DNA of 64,000 nt from Paratractidigestivibacter sp963605405 (GTDB taxonomy: Bacteria; Actinomycetota; Coriobacteriia; Coriobacteriales; Atopobiaceae), in the NCBI GenBank assembly GCA_963605405.1, contig CAVCUP010000004.1:1-64000 (forward strand). Reading direction: 5' to 3'. The stretch's first letter is position 1; each line of letters starts with the position of its first letter. Positions 35,209-43,511 of the stretch are shown here, piece after piece. The notes under the pieces are model-generated. The model saw nothing but the letters and a program-made list of their open reading frames with translations. It was not told the origin of the DNA and searched no databases. The position numbers and the translations under genes are program-made.

Positions 35209-35235
35209 TTTCTCTCCATTCTTCGCAAGACAAAG

Positions 35236-36417
35236 CTAATACGTCAATCCAAATGCCCAGATGGGGACCACGTTGCCGTGGCCATACTCCACATCATCCT
35301 TGACCACGTAGCCTCGCCCGGCACCCTTGAGCTGGGCTTGGGTTTTGTTTTTGCCGCCGACCTCGAACGTCGCGCCGGCAATCTCGAAGTCCGATATCTT
35401 CGAGGCCGTGACCGTGTGCCTCACCCTCATCTGGTTAAAGAAGAAGGTCTCGCGCACATTGCCGACGTCCTGGCCCTCTCCGACCAAGGCATACATGATA
35501 TTGGGGTTATCCAGGTAAATCTTCTCGGCCTTTCCAAGAGCCCCCAGCCCAGAGGCCCCCGTTCGCAGCTGAGCGATCATCCCCGCCTTTTCCATATAGA
35601 GAAGGTAGTCCTCCATGCTGTTGCGGCTCGCCTGGATCTGGCTCGCGAGCTTCGTCATATTGGGCTTGAACGGCGCGAGGGTGCTGATGATGGTCATCAG
35701 CTTGAGCAGCTTTCTGCCCGTCGCGGCGGTCATCTCGGCGAACTGGGGAATATCGGACTCGAGCGTGCGAACAATGACCTGCTCAAGCTCGGTCTCAAAA
35801 TCTGGATCGGTGCCAAAAGGATAATAGCCCCGCCGCAGGTAATCCTTGAAATAGGGCAGCGGGTGCTCGACCTGGGGAAGCAGCGGGCCTCCGGCCAAAA
35901 TCTCGTCAAGTGAGAGGCACGGAGCCTCGATACCGTGCGTAATTGCCAGGTATTCGCGAAACGAGAGCCCCTGCAAAACGTATTTAGGAGCGCGTCGGCT
36001 AAGGTCGGCCTGCCCCTTCTCGATGTCCAGGACCGACGAGCCGGTAAAGTACACATGGAGGTCGGGCAGCGAATCGTACATAGCCTTGAGCTCGCGGGAC
36101 CAGTCGGGGTATTTGTGGACCTCGTCGATAAAGAAATAACGGCCGCCGTTGCGCACCAGCTCTTCGGCCACATCATAGAGAGAGTGGTCGGTGAAATACA
36201 GATTGTCGGCCGAGACGTACAGGGCCTCGTCAGCGGCATGAGACTCGCGAAGATGTTGGAGCATCAGGGTCGTCTTGCCCACGCCCCTGGGCCCGACAAT
36301 GCCGAGCATATGGTTGTCCCACTTGATCTCGTCGTATAGATACCGGTGAAACTTAACGGGTGCCTGCTCAAGCAGGCGATACATGGCTTCGTATAGACGT
36401 TGCACAATGCCTCCCAC
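35236..36417 (-). CDS. AAA/DUF4143-type ATP-binding protein
   Basis: A 393-residue protein with an N-terminal P-loop (GIVGPRGVGKTTLMLQHL, about residue 39-56), a Walker B FFIDEVHKYPDWSRELKAM (about 94-112), a sensor-like FTGSS (about 124), and a C-terminal part around LLPQVEHPLPYFKDYLRRGYYPF and LYMEKAGMIAQL typical of the DUF4143/archaeal-ATPase-like group. These proteins are common, often horizontally moved, and their role is unclear. The annotated start is a GTG; an alternative GTG at 36405, directly after GGGAGG, is equally plausible. Upstream are three 15-bp palindromes and a MITE-like element. The gene is less GC-rich than its neighbours, which hints at transfer. Confidence 0.85.
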   Translation of the reverse strand: MGGIVQRLYEAMYRLLEQAPVKFHRYLYDEIKWDNHMLGIVGPRGVGKTTLMLQHLRESHAADEALYVSADNLYFTDHSLYDVAEELVRNGGRYFFIDEVHKYPDWSRELKAMYDSLPDLHVYFTGSSVLDIEKGQADLSRRAPKYVLQGLSFREYLAITHGIEAPCLSLDEILAGGPLLPQVEHPLPYFKDYLRRGYYPFGTDPDFETELEQVIVRTLESDIPQFAEMTAATGRKLLKLMTIISTLAPFKPNMTKLASQIQASRNSMEDYLLYMEKAGMIAQLRTGASGLGALGKAEKIYLDNPNIMYALVGEGQDVGNVRETFFFNQMRVRHTVTASKISDFEIAGATFEVGGKNKTQAQLKGAGRGYVVKDDVEYGHGNVVPIWAFGLTY

Positions 36418-36435
36418 CTGCAGATAATTTAAAAC

Positions 36436-36514
36436 GCACTGTCACAGTGCAATTTTAGCAAAAAAACGCACTGTCCCAGTGCGTTTTTCCGGCAAAATCG
36501 CACTGTGGCAGTGC
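36436..36514. promoter_or_regulatory. Three 15-bp palindromes at exact 32-bp spacing
   Basis: GCACTGTCACAGTGC (36436-36450), GCACTGTCCCAGTGC (36468-36482) and GCACTGTGGCAGTGC (36500-36514) each have six-base arms around a three-base centre. Their centres are 32 bp apart, about three helical turns. The second and third are flanked by A and T runs and could also act as terminators. They lie directly upstream of the DUF4143-type ATPase gene. Confidence 0.8.
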
Positions 36515-36537
36515 GTTTTTACAAACGTGCAGGTAAA

Positions 36538-36788
36538 GAACTTTGTTAGGGCCCGCGACCTGAGCTATACGACCGCACCAGCGGCGCTGAAAACGGCGTC
36601 GGCGGCAGTTTTGCCGCCCGAAACATGCATGCGATTTCCGGGCGATGCGTCTACCTGCGGCTCCTCAAAACCCCATACGCGGGCCTACTCGGGGCACCCG
36701 TTAAAAACTGCCGCCGTCTCGAATCTCCGCGCCCCCGCGCGGTTGCCGGCCCGGCTTATGCGCGAGGCCGCGGGCCATAAGCCCTGTT
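36538..36788 (+). mobile_element. MITE-like element, copy B
   Basis: The element is 36548-36778, 231 bp, in the same orientation as copy A. Its ends read AGGGCCCGCGACC and GGCCGCGGGCCAT. The flanking 10-mers gaactttgtt (36538-36547) and aagccctgtt (36779-36788) agree at six positions, and all four differences are transitions, as expected for an old decayed target duplication. The right end abuts the stop codon of the ABC ATPase gene, so the duplication lies at that gene's very 3' end. Confidence 0.88.
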
Positions 36789-37562
36789 TTATGCCCCGCG
36801 CTGGGCGAGGAAGGCGCGGGTGCGCTCCTCGCGCGGGTTGTCGATGAGCTCGCGAGCCGGGCCCTGCTCCACGATGACGCCGCCGTCCATGAAGACGATC
36901 CGGTCGGCGACCTCGCGCGCGAAGCTCATCTCGTGCGTGACGATGACCATCGTCATGTCCTCGGCCGCGAGCCCCTTGATGACCTTGAGCACCTCGGCGG
37001 TGAGCTCGGGGTCGAGCGCGCTCGTGGGCTCGTCGAAGAAGACGATCCGCGGATTCATGGCCAGCGCACGAGCGATGCTCGCGCGCTGCTGCTGGCCGCC
37101 GGAGAGCTGGCAGGGCACCTTCTCCTCGTTGCCCGTGAGGCCCATCTTGGCAAGAAGCGCGCGGGCCTGCGCCTCGACCTCGGCACGGTCGCGCTTCTGG
37201 ACGCAGATCGGCGCGTCCATGACGTTGCGCAGCACCGAGAAGTGCGGGAAGAGGTTGTAGTTCTGGAACACGAGGCCGAAGCGGGAACGGGCATCGGCCA
37301 GCACGCGCTTATCGCCGTAGACGCCGTCGCGGCACACAGCCAGGTCGCCGTAACCGAGGTCGCCGGCGTCCAGGGTCTCGAGCAGCGTCATGCAGCGCAG
37401 CAGCGTCGACTTGCCGCCGCCCGAGGGGCCGATGATGGCCACGACCTCGCCGGGGTTGACCGCGAGCGAGATGTCGCGCAGGACCTCGAGCTCGCCGAAG
37501 CTCTTCTTTGCGTGGCTGACCGCGACCACGGGGGCCGAGGCGGCGGAAACGGAATCGCTCAC
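36789..37562 (-). CDS. Amino-acid ABC transporter ATP-binding protein
   Basis: A 257-residue ATPase of the polar amino-acid uptake family (GlnQ type). Walker A GPSGGGKSTLLRC (about residue 44-56), Q-loop FQNYNLFPH (about 97), the ABC signature LSGGQQQRASIARALAMNP (about 150) and Walker B VFFDEPTSALDPE (about 172) are intact, with the switch His in VTHEM. It energises uptake through the permease whose gene starts just upstream; the intergenic gap is nine bases. The stop codon lies ten bases from MITE copy B, so the element separates this operon from the DUF4143 gene. Confidence 0.95.
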   Translation of the reverse strand: MSDSVSAASAPVVAVSHAKKSFGELEVLRDISLAVNPGEVVAIIGPSGGGKSTLLRCMTLLETLDAGDLGYGDLAVCRDGVYGDKRVLADARSRFGLVFQNYNLFPHFSVLRNVMDAPICVQKRDRAEVEAQARALLAKMGLTGNEEKVPCQLSGGQQQRASIARALAMNPRIVFFDEPTSALDPELTAEVLKVIKGLAAEDMTMVIVTHEMSFAREVADRIVFMDGGVIVEQGPARELIDNPREERTRAFLAQRGA

Positions 37563-37571
37563 AGGAACCTC

Positions 37572-38225
37572 CTAGTCGTGGTAGTAGTCGAGGCGGCGCT
37601 CGATGCGGCCGGCGAGCACGTCGATGACGAAGTTGGCCACCCAGTAGAACGCGGCCGCGATCACAAACGGTGCCATGCTCACCTGCGAGGCCACGAGCTG
37701 CTTGGCCACGGTGAACATCTCGATGACGCCGATGGAGAAGGCGAGCGAGGTGTCCTTGACCAGGGTAATGACCTCGTTCGTCACCGAAGGCAGGATGCGC
37801 TTGACCACCTGCGGCAGCACGATGCGCAGGAAGGTCTGCGTCGGCGAGTAGCCCAGGATCTCGGCCGCCTCGTACTGGCCGCGCGGGATGGACTGGATGC
37901 CGGAGCGGTAGATCTCGGCGAAGTAGGCGGCGTAGTTGATGATGAAAGCCACGATGGTCGCGTACCACTTGCTGTCCGTGGTCAGGCTGATGCCAAAGAC
38001 GTAGTACGGCATGAAGTAGATGGCGAACATCTGCAGCATGAGCGGGGTGCCGCGCATGACGGAGATGTACACGCGCGCCAGGAGCGCGAGCGGCTTGAAC
38101 TTGCTCATGCGGGCGAACGCCACGAGCATGCCGAGCGGCAGCGACCCCACCAGCGTAAAGACAAAGATCTGCAGGCTCACCACGAAGCCCTGGCCCAGCA
38201 TGCCGGCCATGGTAAGAAGGTCCAC
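37572..38225 (-). CDS. Amino-acid ABC transporter permease
   Basis: A 217-residue HisM/GlnP-type permease with about five membrane helices. The family EAA motif is seen as YEAAEILGYSPTQTFLRIVLPQVVKRILPS (about residue 135-165), which contacts the ATPase. VMRGTPLMLQMFAIYF (about 55-70) is the conserved N-terminal region of this subfamily. It forms a homodimeric pore for polar amino acids delivered by the lipoprotein encoded upstream. It lies 81 bases downstream of the binding-protein gene in the same operon. Confidence 0.95.
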   Translation of the reverse strand: MDLLTMAGMLGQGFVVSLQIFVFTLVGSLPLGMLVAFARMSKFKPLALLARVYISVMRGTPLMLQMFAIYFMPYYVFGISLTTDSKWYATIVAFIINYAAYFAEIYRSGIQSIPRGQYEAAEILGYSPTQTFLRIVLPQVVKRILPSVTNEVITLVKDTSLAFSIGVIEMFTVAKQLVASQVSMAPFVIAAAFYWVANFVIDVLAGRIERRLDYYHD

Positions 38226-38306
38226 GCGCTCCCCTTTCGCAAACTACGCGCAGGCACCGTCGCCCGCGAGGGACGGCGGCGCCTGCGCCGAATCGTTCGG
38301 TTTAAG

Positions 38307-39179
38307 CTACGCCAGGCACCAGTTGGAGTAAGAGATGCCCTGGTCGGCGTACTTGTCGCAAAGCTCCTTGACGAAGCCGTCGGAATCCATGGCCTTGAGG
38401 GTCTCGGTCACGGCCTCGGCGGTAGCAGTGTCGCCCTTCTTGAAGCCCACGGCGTAGTGCTCGCTGGAGAGCTCCTCGGAGATCTGCTCGTAGGCGTCGG
38501 GCTTGGCGGCGAGCTGATAGGCCGCGATGGAGAGGTCGCAGGCCACGGCGTCGACGGCGCCGGACTCGAGCTGCATGAAGGCGGTGTTGTAGTCGCCGAT
38601 GGTCTCGAGGGAGGCGAAGGTGGCGGCGACGTCGGCCTTGTCCGCGTCCTCGCCGGCGAGGACCTCATAGGCGGCGGAGTCGGTCTGGGTGATGACGTTC
38701 TTGCCAGCGAGGCCGGCGAGGTCGGAGATGCCGGCGCCCTTCTTTACCACGACGACCTGGGCGTTGATCATGTAGTTGCCCGAGAAGGTGTAGCTATCCT
38801 CGCGACCCTCGACGGTAAAGCCGTTCCAGATGCAGTTGATGGCGCCGGAGTCCATGAGGGTGTCCTTGGCGTCCCAGTCGATGGGCTCGAGCTGGATCTC
38901 CCAGTCGTTGCGCTTGGCGGTCTCCTGGGCGAGCTCGAGGTCGAAGCCGGTGTAGGAGCCGTCGTCGCCCACATAGCCGTACGGGGGGTAGGCGGAGTCG
39001 AAGCCCACGATGAGCTTCTTGGTGGCGGCGGCGGACTTGTCGTCGGAGGCGTCGGAAGCGGCGCTGCTCGAGCTGGAGGAGCCGCTGGTAGACGAGCCGC
39101 CGCAGCCGGCGAGAACAGCGGAGGCGGCGACGGTGCCGAAGGCCGCGAGGAACTCGCGGCGGTTCATGTTGAGCTTCAT
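38307..39179 (-). CDS. Amino-acid ABC transporter substrate-binding lipoprotein (Tat-type signal)
   Basis: A 290-residue family 3 solute-binding protein. The signal is unusual in combining a twin-arginine motif (NRREFLAAFG, residues 6-15) with a lipobox (LAGC, Cys26), as seen in Coriobacteria and other Tat-lipoproteins. A Ser/Ala-rich tether (about 27-52) follows, then the binding fold with GFDSAYPPYGYVGDDGSYTGFDLELAQ (about 58-84), the classic start of glutamine/cystine-type binders. The start was placed at the ATG that gives this signal; GGAAGGGAC lies upstream. The exact amino acid is unknown. Confidence 0.92.
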   Translation of the reverse strand: MKLNMNRREFLAAFGTVAASAVLAGCGGSSTSGSSSSSSAASDASDDKSAAATKKLIVGFDSAYPPYGYVGDDGSYTGFDLELAQETAKRNDWEIQLEPIDWDAKDTLMDSGAINCIWNGFTVEGREDSYTFSGNYMINAQVVVVKKGAGISDLAGLAGKNVITQTDSAAYEVLAGEDADKADVAATFASLETIGDYNTAFMQLESGAVDAVACDLSIAAYQLAAKPDAYEQISEELSSEHYAVGFKKGDTATAEAVTETLKAMDSDGFVKELCDKYADQGISYSNWCLA

Positions 39180-39237
39180 TATGTGTCCCTTCCCTGGGAG
39201 CCCGGGGCGCCGTCGGCGGCCGCGCAGGCACTTTACT

Positions 39238-39275
39238 ACGCTAAAGCAACGGGAAGGACTATACCGCTTTAGCGT
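39238..39275 (-). promoter_or_regulatory. Promoter of the amino-acid ABC operon with inverted-repeat operator
   Basis: On the minus strand a -10 TATAGT (39258-39263) stands 18 bases from a possible -35 TTGCGC. It is bracketed by a perfect 10-bp inverted repeat ACGCTAAAGC (39238-39247) / GCTTTAGCGT (39266-39275). The repeat overlaps the core promoter, so it is a good candidate repressor site. The regulator is unknown. Confidence 0.6.
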
Positions 39276-39398
39276 GATAAAGCGCAACCGGCGGCCGCAT
39301 GTTTGCAGGGTCGAAACACGCCGCGGGACCGCGGGCTTCTTGCCGTGGCACGCGACGGAGTAGCCCCGTGCCCCATGCCGCTTTCCGGCCCAGAGCCA

Positions 39399-41846
39399 TT
39401 ACATCTGCGCCATCTTCGCCTCAAGAAGACCTTCGAGGACGGGCGCGATCTGTCCGCGGCGATGAATACCGAGCTTCTTATAGGCCTTCGACCTGCGGCT
39501 TGCCACTGCGGCGGGCGAGAGGCACAGCTTCGAGGCAACCTGGTTTACGGTAAAGCCCTTTGCGAGCAGCAGGAGCACCTCGCACTCCCCTGGGGTCACG
39601 CCGGCAAGCCCAGGCAAGCCTTCCCACTGGCCGGCCTCAAACTTGGAGCTGATCCTCCTACGCCTCCGCTGGCTGCGAAGGTATCCGCCGACCGCGCATG
39701 CGCCTCCTGCCAGCAGCGCGACCGTAACCACAAGTCTCAACGGAACAGGGCCCCAGGCGACCGCATACGCCACCGGCACCTCTCCCCCAAGCAGCGACAT
39801 GCCGAGGGCAATGCCGGCCACGGCCAGAACCGTCACGCACGAGGAGACCGACGAATCCCCTTCGCTCGAAATAGCGCGAGGGCAGAGACACGCAAGCGCA
39901 AGGCATAGAGCCGCGGGAATGCAGCGCGCAGAGTCGCCAATCAGGTCGCAACATGAATAAACCCCAGTTCCGAAGGCCATGATTCCAATAACATCCACGA
40001 GGCGGGGCGTTCTTGAATACTCCGTCTCTTGCCGCCGCCCGGGCCCCGCGTCCTTATCCATAAGCCCCTCGGCCACGACCAGCACGAGACGAGAAAAACA
40101 AGACGCGCCGAGAACGACCGTCTTTATGCCGCGACTCACGAACATGAGCAGCGCGGCGGCGGCCACAGAGGCGCCGACCGCCCCGATTCGCCCGCGGCCC
40201 CCGAGCCTTGCGGCACACGCCGAGCCGTCAACCAAGCAGAGCGCGCAGCAGGGCACCGACACAACGAACATGGCCGCCGACGGCAGCCGGGCCAGCTTAT
40301 CGAGCACAAGCGCGGCTCCAAGCAGAAATAGGCCAGCCGCAAACGGGGCGGCAGCATGCGACGCGGGCCCGTCGAGAGAAAGCAAGAACGCCGCCATGGC
40401 GACGATTCCCGCTGCCGACGCCCCGACCCCAACGGGCGGCCACCCGCCGAGAAACGGGCCCCCGGCAAACGAAGCGATGCACAGGCATGCCACAAGGATG
40501 TCAAGGGCAAGGCCCGGCGCGAGGAAGCGCGACATCTTTCCAGGCTGCGTCGCGGGCGAATCCGAAATCGGCTCGGGCTCGGGCTCGGGCGGCCGCAAGA
40601 GCGAAATCAGCTCGTCCTTTGAGCCCACCCCGAGCTTCTCGTAGATTCGAGCCGAGTAGCTTCCCACGGTTGAGCGCGCTAAACCAAGCGATTTGGCGAC
40701 CTCTGCCATAGTGCCGCCCTCCGCCAACAGCTCCGCCACTTGAAGCTCACGTGCGGTAAGCAGGCCTTTTGCTTCTGCGGCAAAGTCCCGTGACTCAGCC
40801 CGTCGCCCCGCCTGGGCGCTGGGCGGCGCCACGGAGCGCCCACCGGTCGCCCGAACCCGCCCATACAGCGCAACCGCGCAAATCGCAGACCCGCATGCCA
40901 AGTACCCAAGGGTGTTATCCAGGCGCTCGTAACCGACGGAGAAGCCCGTGCCAAAGCACGTCCCCGCAAGAAACGTGCCCACCAAAAGCAACAGCCGCGG
41001 CCCGAGGCCGCCTCCCGCCAAATGGCGATACGCCAGGGCAAACGCCGCCGCGCAGACCCTTACCGTGATTTCGGACATGACTTGGTTTTGCATCAGGTGG
41101 ATACCGGCGGATTCGGCTGCGGCCCCCGTCTTGGGCACAAAGGCGATGGCCACCGCAAAAACAAGCGCCGTCGCCAGGCACCCGACCAAAAGCGCGTCCG
41201 AGGGGCGGCGCTCGCTTCTTGCCATAAACATGAGAACAAACAGGCCGAGCATGAACGCAGCGTCGCAGGCAAGCAAAATCAAGGGACCGGAGGGGCCCCG
41301 GACCAGAACGCCGAGGGCGACGCTGTGCGAGACGGCGCTGACGCCGGCCATCTGGGCCGCGAGAACGGCCGGCGACGCATAAGCGAAATCGAACCTCATG
41401 GGCAGGAAGACGGGCAGGCCGCCGACCGCGGCAACGCCCTCCCCCGGCCCCGCATCAAGCCCCAGCCACAAAACGCCGCTCGCCAGCATGAGGGCATTGG
41501 CCAGGACGGTGAGGCCCGCAGGCATCTTCGAGACGCCGGGCATCATAGCAAGACCCGCAGCCATAACCAAGGCACAACAGGGCAACAGCCGCCTCCATTG
41601 CCCCGCGCGCCGCAGCCACGACCTGACGCGAGGCATATACCACGCCGCGACGCACAGCAACGCCAGGAAGAAACCCGACCAGGTTGAGCAGAAGAAGCGC
41701 CCATGGGCGCCGCCCAAACACAGCACCAGCTCGACATCGAGGGCGAGCAGCACAAGACTCCGCAGACGCCCGCCGCAGATCCGCCTACCGGTTTTCGGCG
41801 ATTCTTTGCAGGTATTCGTGTTCAAGGCTCGTGTCCTTCCCGACAC
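39399..41846 (-). CDS. Membrane LuxR-family regulator with two helix-turn-helix domains (tandem fusion)
   Basis: An 815-residue protein made of two copies of the Coriobacteria-type arrangement 'membrane helices then LuxR HTH'. The first half has about ten membrane helices and an HTH at about 370-425 (LLTARELQVAELLAEGGTMAEVAKSLG). After an acidic/Pro linker (PPEPEPEPIS), the second half again has about ten helices and ends with an HTH at about 745-805 (GVTPGECEVLLLLAKGFTVNQVASKL). Typical relatives have one such unit of about 500 residues. The start is uncertain: a GTG at 41846 overlaps the ATPase gene by 62 bases, and a GTG after GCGGAG closer to 41760 is also possible. It is probably translated with the ABC operon and senses an envelope signal. 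Confidence 0.8.
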   Translation of the reverse strand: MSGRTRALNTNTCKESPKTGRRICGGRLRSLVLLALDVELVLCLGGAHGRFFCSTWSGFFLALLCVAAWYMPRVRSWLRRAGQWRRLLPCCALVMAAGLAMMPGVSKMPAGLTVLANALMLASGVLWLGLDAGPGEGVAAVGGLPVFLPMRFDFAYASPAVLAAQMAGVSAVSHSVALGVLVRGPSGPLILLACDAAFMLGLFVLMFMARSERRPSDALLVGCLATALVFAVAIAFVPKTGAAAESAGIHLMQNQVMSEITVRVCAAAFALAYRHLAGGGLGPRLLLLVGTFLAGTCFGTGFSVGYERLDNTLGYLACGSAICAVALYGRVRATGGRSVAPPSAQAGRRAESRDFAAEAKGLLTARELQVAELLAEGGTMAEVAKSLGLARSTVGSYSARIYEKLGVGSKDELISLLRPPEPEPEPISDSPATQPGKMSRFLAPGLALDILVACLCIASFAGGPFLGGWPPVGVGASAAGIVAMAAFLLSLDGPASHAAAPFAAGLFLLGAALVLDKLARLPSAAMFVVSVPCCALCLVDGSACAARLGGRGRIGAVGASVAAAALLMFVSRGIKTVVLGASCFSRLVLVVAEGLMDKDAGPGRRQETEYSRTPRLVDVIGIMAFGTGVYSCCDLIGDSARCIPAALCLALACLCPRAISSEGDSSVSSCVTVLAVAGIALGMSLLGGEVPVAYAVAWGPVPLRLVVTVALLAGGACAVGGYLRSQRRRRRISSKFEAGQWEGLPGLAGVTPGECEVLLLLAKGFTVNQVASKLCLSPAAVASRRSKAYKKLGIHRRGQIAPVLEGLLEAKMAQM

Positions 41847-42519
41847 CGATCAACTCGACGTGCCCCGACTCAACCATAGCGACTTTTGTTGCCACCTCCT
41901 CCATCTCTGAGAGCACATGGCTCGACAGGACGACGATGGCGCCGCGCCCCGAGGCTTCCCTCAGCACCTCTCTCAAGATCACGAGCCCCTCCGGATCAAG
42001 GCCGTTCATCGGTTCGTCCAGGAGCATAAGCGGAGGCTTGTTGACAAGAGCCTGGGCGATTGCCAGGCGTTTTCTCATTCCGAGCGAATACTCCCCGACC
42101 GGCGTGCGGTTACGCCAATCGAGCCCGACGCGTTCGATTGCCCAGCGGCACGAGTCTTTAAGACCTCGATCCCTCTCGCCAAGGCCGGCAAGGGCCACGA
42201 CGTTGCTGAGGCCGGTCCACTCATCTACGAACGGGCAGTTCTCCAAGACGAGGCCCAGACGCGGCCATCGCCTCCACTCGCCGATGGGGACCCCCAGAAC
42301 ATGCCCGCTTCCGCCCGAGGGCACGACCAGCCCGGCCAAAACCTTGAGCAGCGTGGTCTTCCCAGAGCCGTTCGGCCCCATAAGGCCGAGTATGTCTCCG
42401 CCCTCAAGGTCGACGCACACATCCTCGAGGACCCGCTTACCCGAATAACCGACGTCAATGCCCCGAAGCTCGATCCGGCCGGCTCCGCCGCCGGCCATCC
42501 GTGATTGCGAACTCTTCAT
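41785..42519 (-). CDS. ABC transporter ATP-binding protein (BcrA-type)
   Basis: A 244-residue ATPase. Walker A is GPNGSGKTTLLKVLAG (about residue 44-59), the signature YSLGMRKRLAIAQALV (about 142) and Walker B LMLLDEPMNGLDPEG (about 162), with the switch His in SSHVLSEMEEVA. The YSLGM(K/R)(Q/K)RL form is typical of BcrA/LanF-like exporters that remove bacteriocins or lipid-targeting antibiotics. The ATG overlaps the stop codon of the permease upstream (ATGA), with GGAGGTG as ribosome-binding site. It should power the two membrane proteins encoded upstream. Confidence 0.93.
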   Translation of the reverse strand: MKSSQSRMAGGGAGRIELRGIDVGYSGKRVLEDVCVDLEGGDILGLMGPNGSGKTTLLKVLAGLVVPSGGSGHVLGVPIGEWRRWPRLGLVLENCPFVDEWTGLSNVVALAGLGERDRGLKDSCRWAIERVGLDWRNRTPVGEYSLGMRKRLAIAQALVNKPPLMLLDEPMNGLDPEGLVILREVLREASGRGAIVVLSSHVLSEMEEVATKVAMVESGHVELIGVGKDTSLEHEYLQRIAENR

Positions 42520-43508
42520 TTTGTGCCGACACCTCCCGTGCAGTTCTTTCTCCAGGCGAACGCGAGAAGAACAAGGCCGATGACCGTCATTGCGCAGACC
42601 AGGGCGATCAGCGCAGCAGGCGTATTGACCGCCGTGAACGAACTGGTTCCAAGATATATATTTTGCTGATCGGCCAGCAGCCGAAGGGCGCGCTGCCCGA
42701 CCTCCGACTGGCCCACGCTGGCGCCGAGGCAGTAATACGCGAGGCAAAAACGGTCGGCCAAAAAGCCCCAATCAAAGAACGGTTCGTTCGGATTCAGCAA
42801 GAAATGCAGGTTAGACGCCATGCTCGGAATCATCTGCATAATCAAAATCGCCGGCCCGCAGAGCATCAGCGGATTCATGCGGGGCGCCAGCGCAAGGGCA
42901 ACGCCTGCCCCGAGCAAAACGAAGGCGGCGAGGCACGCGGAGCAGACCAGCACCAGGAAAATCACCAGCAACGCATAGTTCCAATCACGCGGGATCAACG
43001 CGAGCCTATACCCGTTGACGTTCCACAGGTAGTCGGCAGGGTCGCCGGAATACGCCAGCCAATCGGAGGGCTTCGCGCTCAACGGACTGCCCGCAAAAGC
43101 CATATCCGCCAGAGTCAAAAAAACGGCAACGAACAGCGTGTACGCCAAGCAAACAAGCCACAGGGCCGCGACCTTTCCCAAGAACAACGTTGTCGCAGAC
43201 CTGGTCTTCGAGCGAAGCAGGCCGAGCAGCCCGCCCGGCCCGCAATCCTTCGAGAACATGTCGGCGCCAAGGAACAGCGCCCCCAAAGGCATCAGGAGCG
43301 ATGTGACCGCCTCGGTGTTCAAGGCGACGAAAAAGCAGTCGAGAGCCGAGCGGCCAGGCAGGCCGTCTCCGCGAATCGAAGCGATCGATCCGAGCACGGG
43401 ACTCGCTGAGGCGTAGGCGAGCAGAACGCACATCGCCGCAGGAACGCATCGCCTCGACGTAGCGCAGCGGCGCAGCTCAAGCCATAAAACGTTTAAGAAA
43501 ACGGACAT
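42516..43508 (-). CDS. ABC-2-like membrane protein, component of the 39-45 kb operon
   Basis: A 330-residue integral membrane protein with about six hydrophobic helices. The N-terminus (MSVFLNVLWLELRRCATSRRC) is a short amphipathic segment followed by a helix, as in ABC-2 permeases. A long extracytoplasmic loop (about residue 135-170, AKPSDWLAYSGDPADYLWNVNGYRLALIP) lies between helices 3 and 4. I do not recognise a named family. Four-base overlap with the ATPase gene and three-base gap from the other membrane gene indicate one transport complex. Confidence 0.8.
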   Translation of the reverse strand: MSVFLNVLWLELRRCATSRRCVPAAMCVLLAYASASPVLGSIASIRGDGLPGRSALDCFFVALNTEAVTSLLMPLGALFLGADMFSKDCGPGGLLGLLRSKTRSATTLFLGKVAALWLVCLAYTLFVAVFLTLADMAFAGSPLSAKPSDWLAYSGDPADYLWNVNGYRLALIPRDWNYALLVIFLVLVCSACLAAFVLLGAGVALALAPRMNPLMLCGPAILIMQMIPSMASNLHFLLNPNEPFFDWGFLADRFCLAYYCLGASVGQSEVGQRALRLLADQQNIYLGTSSFTAVNTPAALIALVCAMTVIGLVLLAFAWRKNCTGGVGTK

Positions 43509-43511
43509 CGC

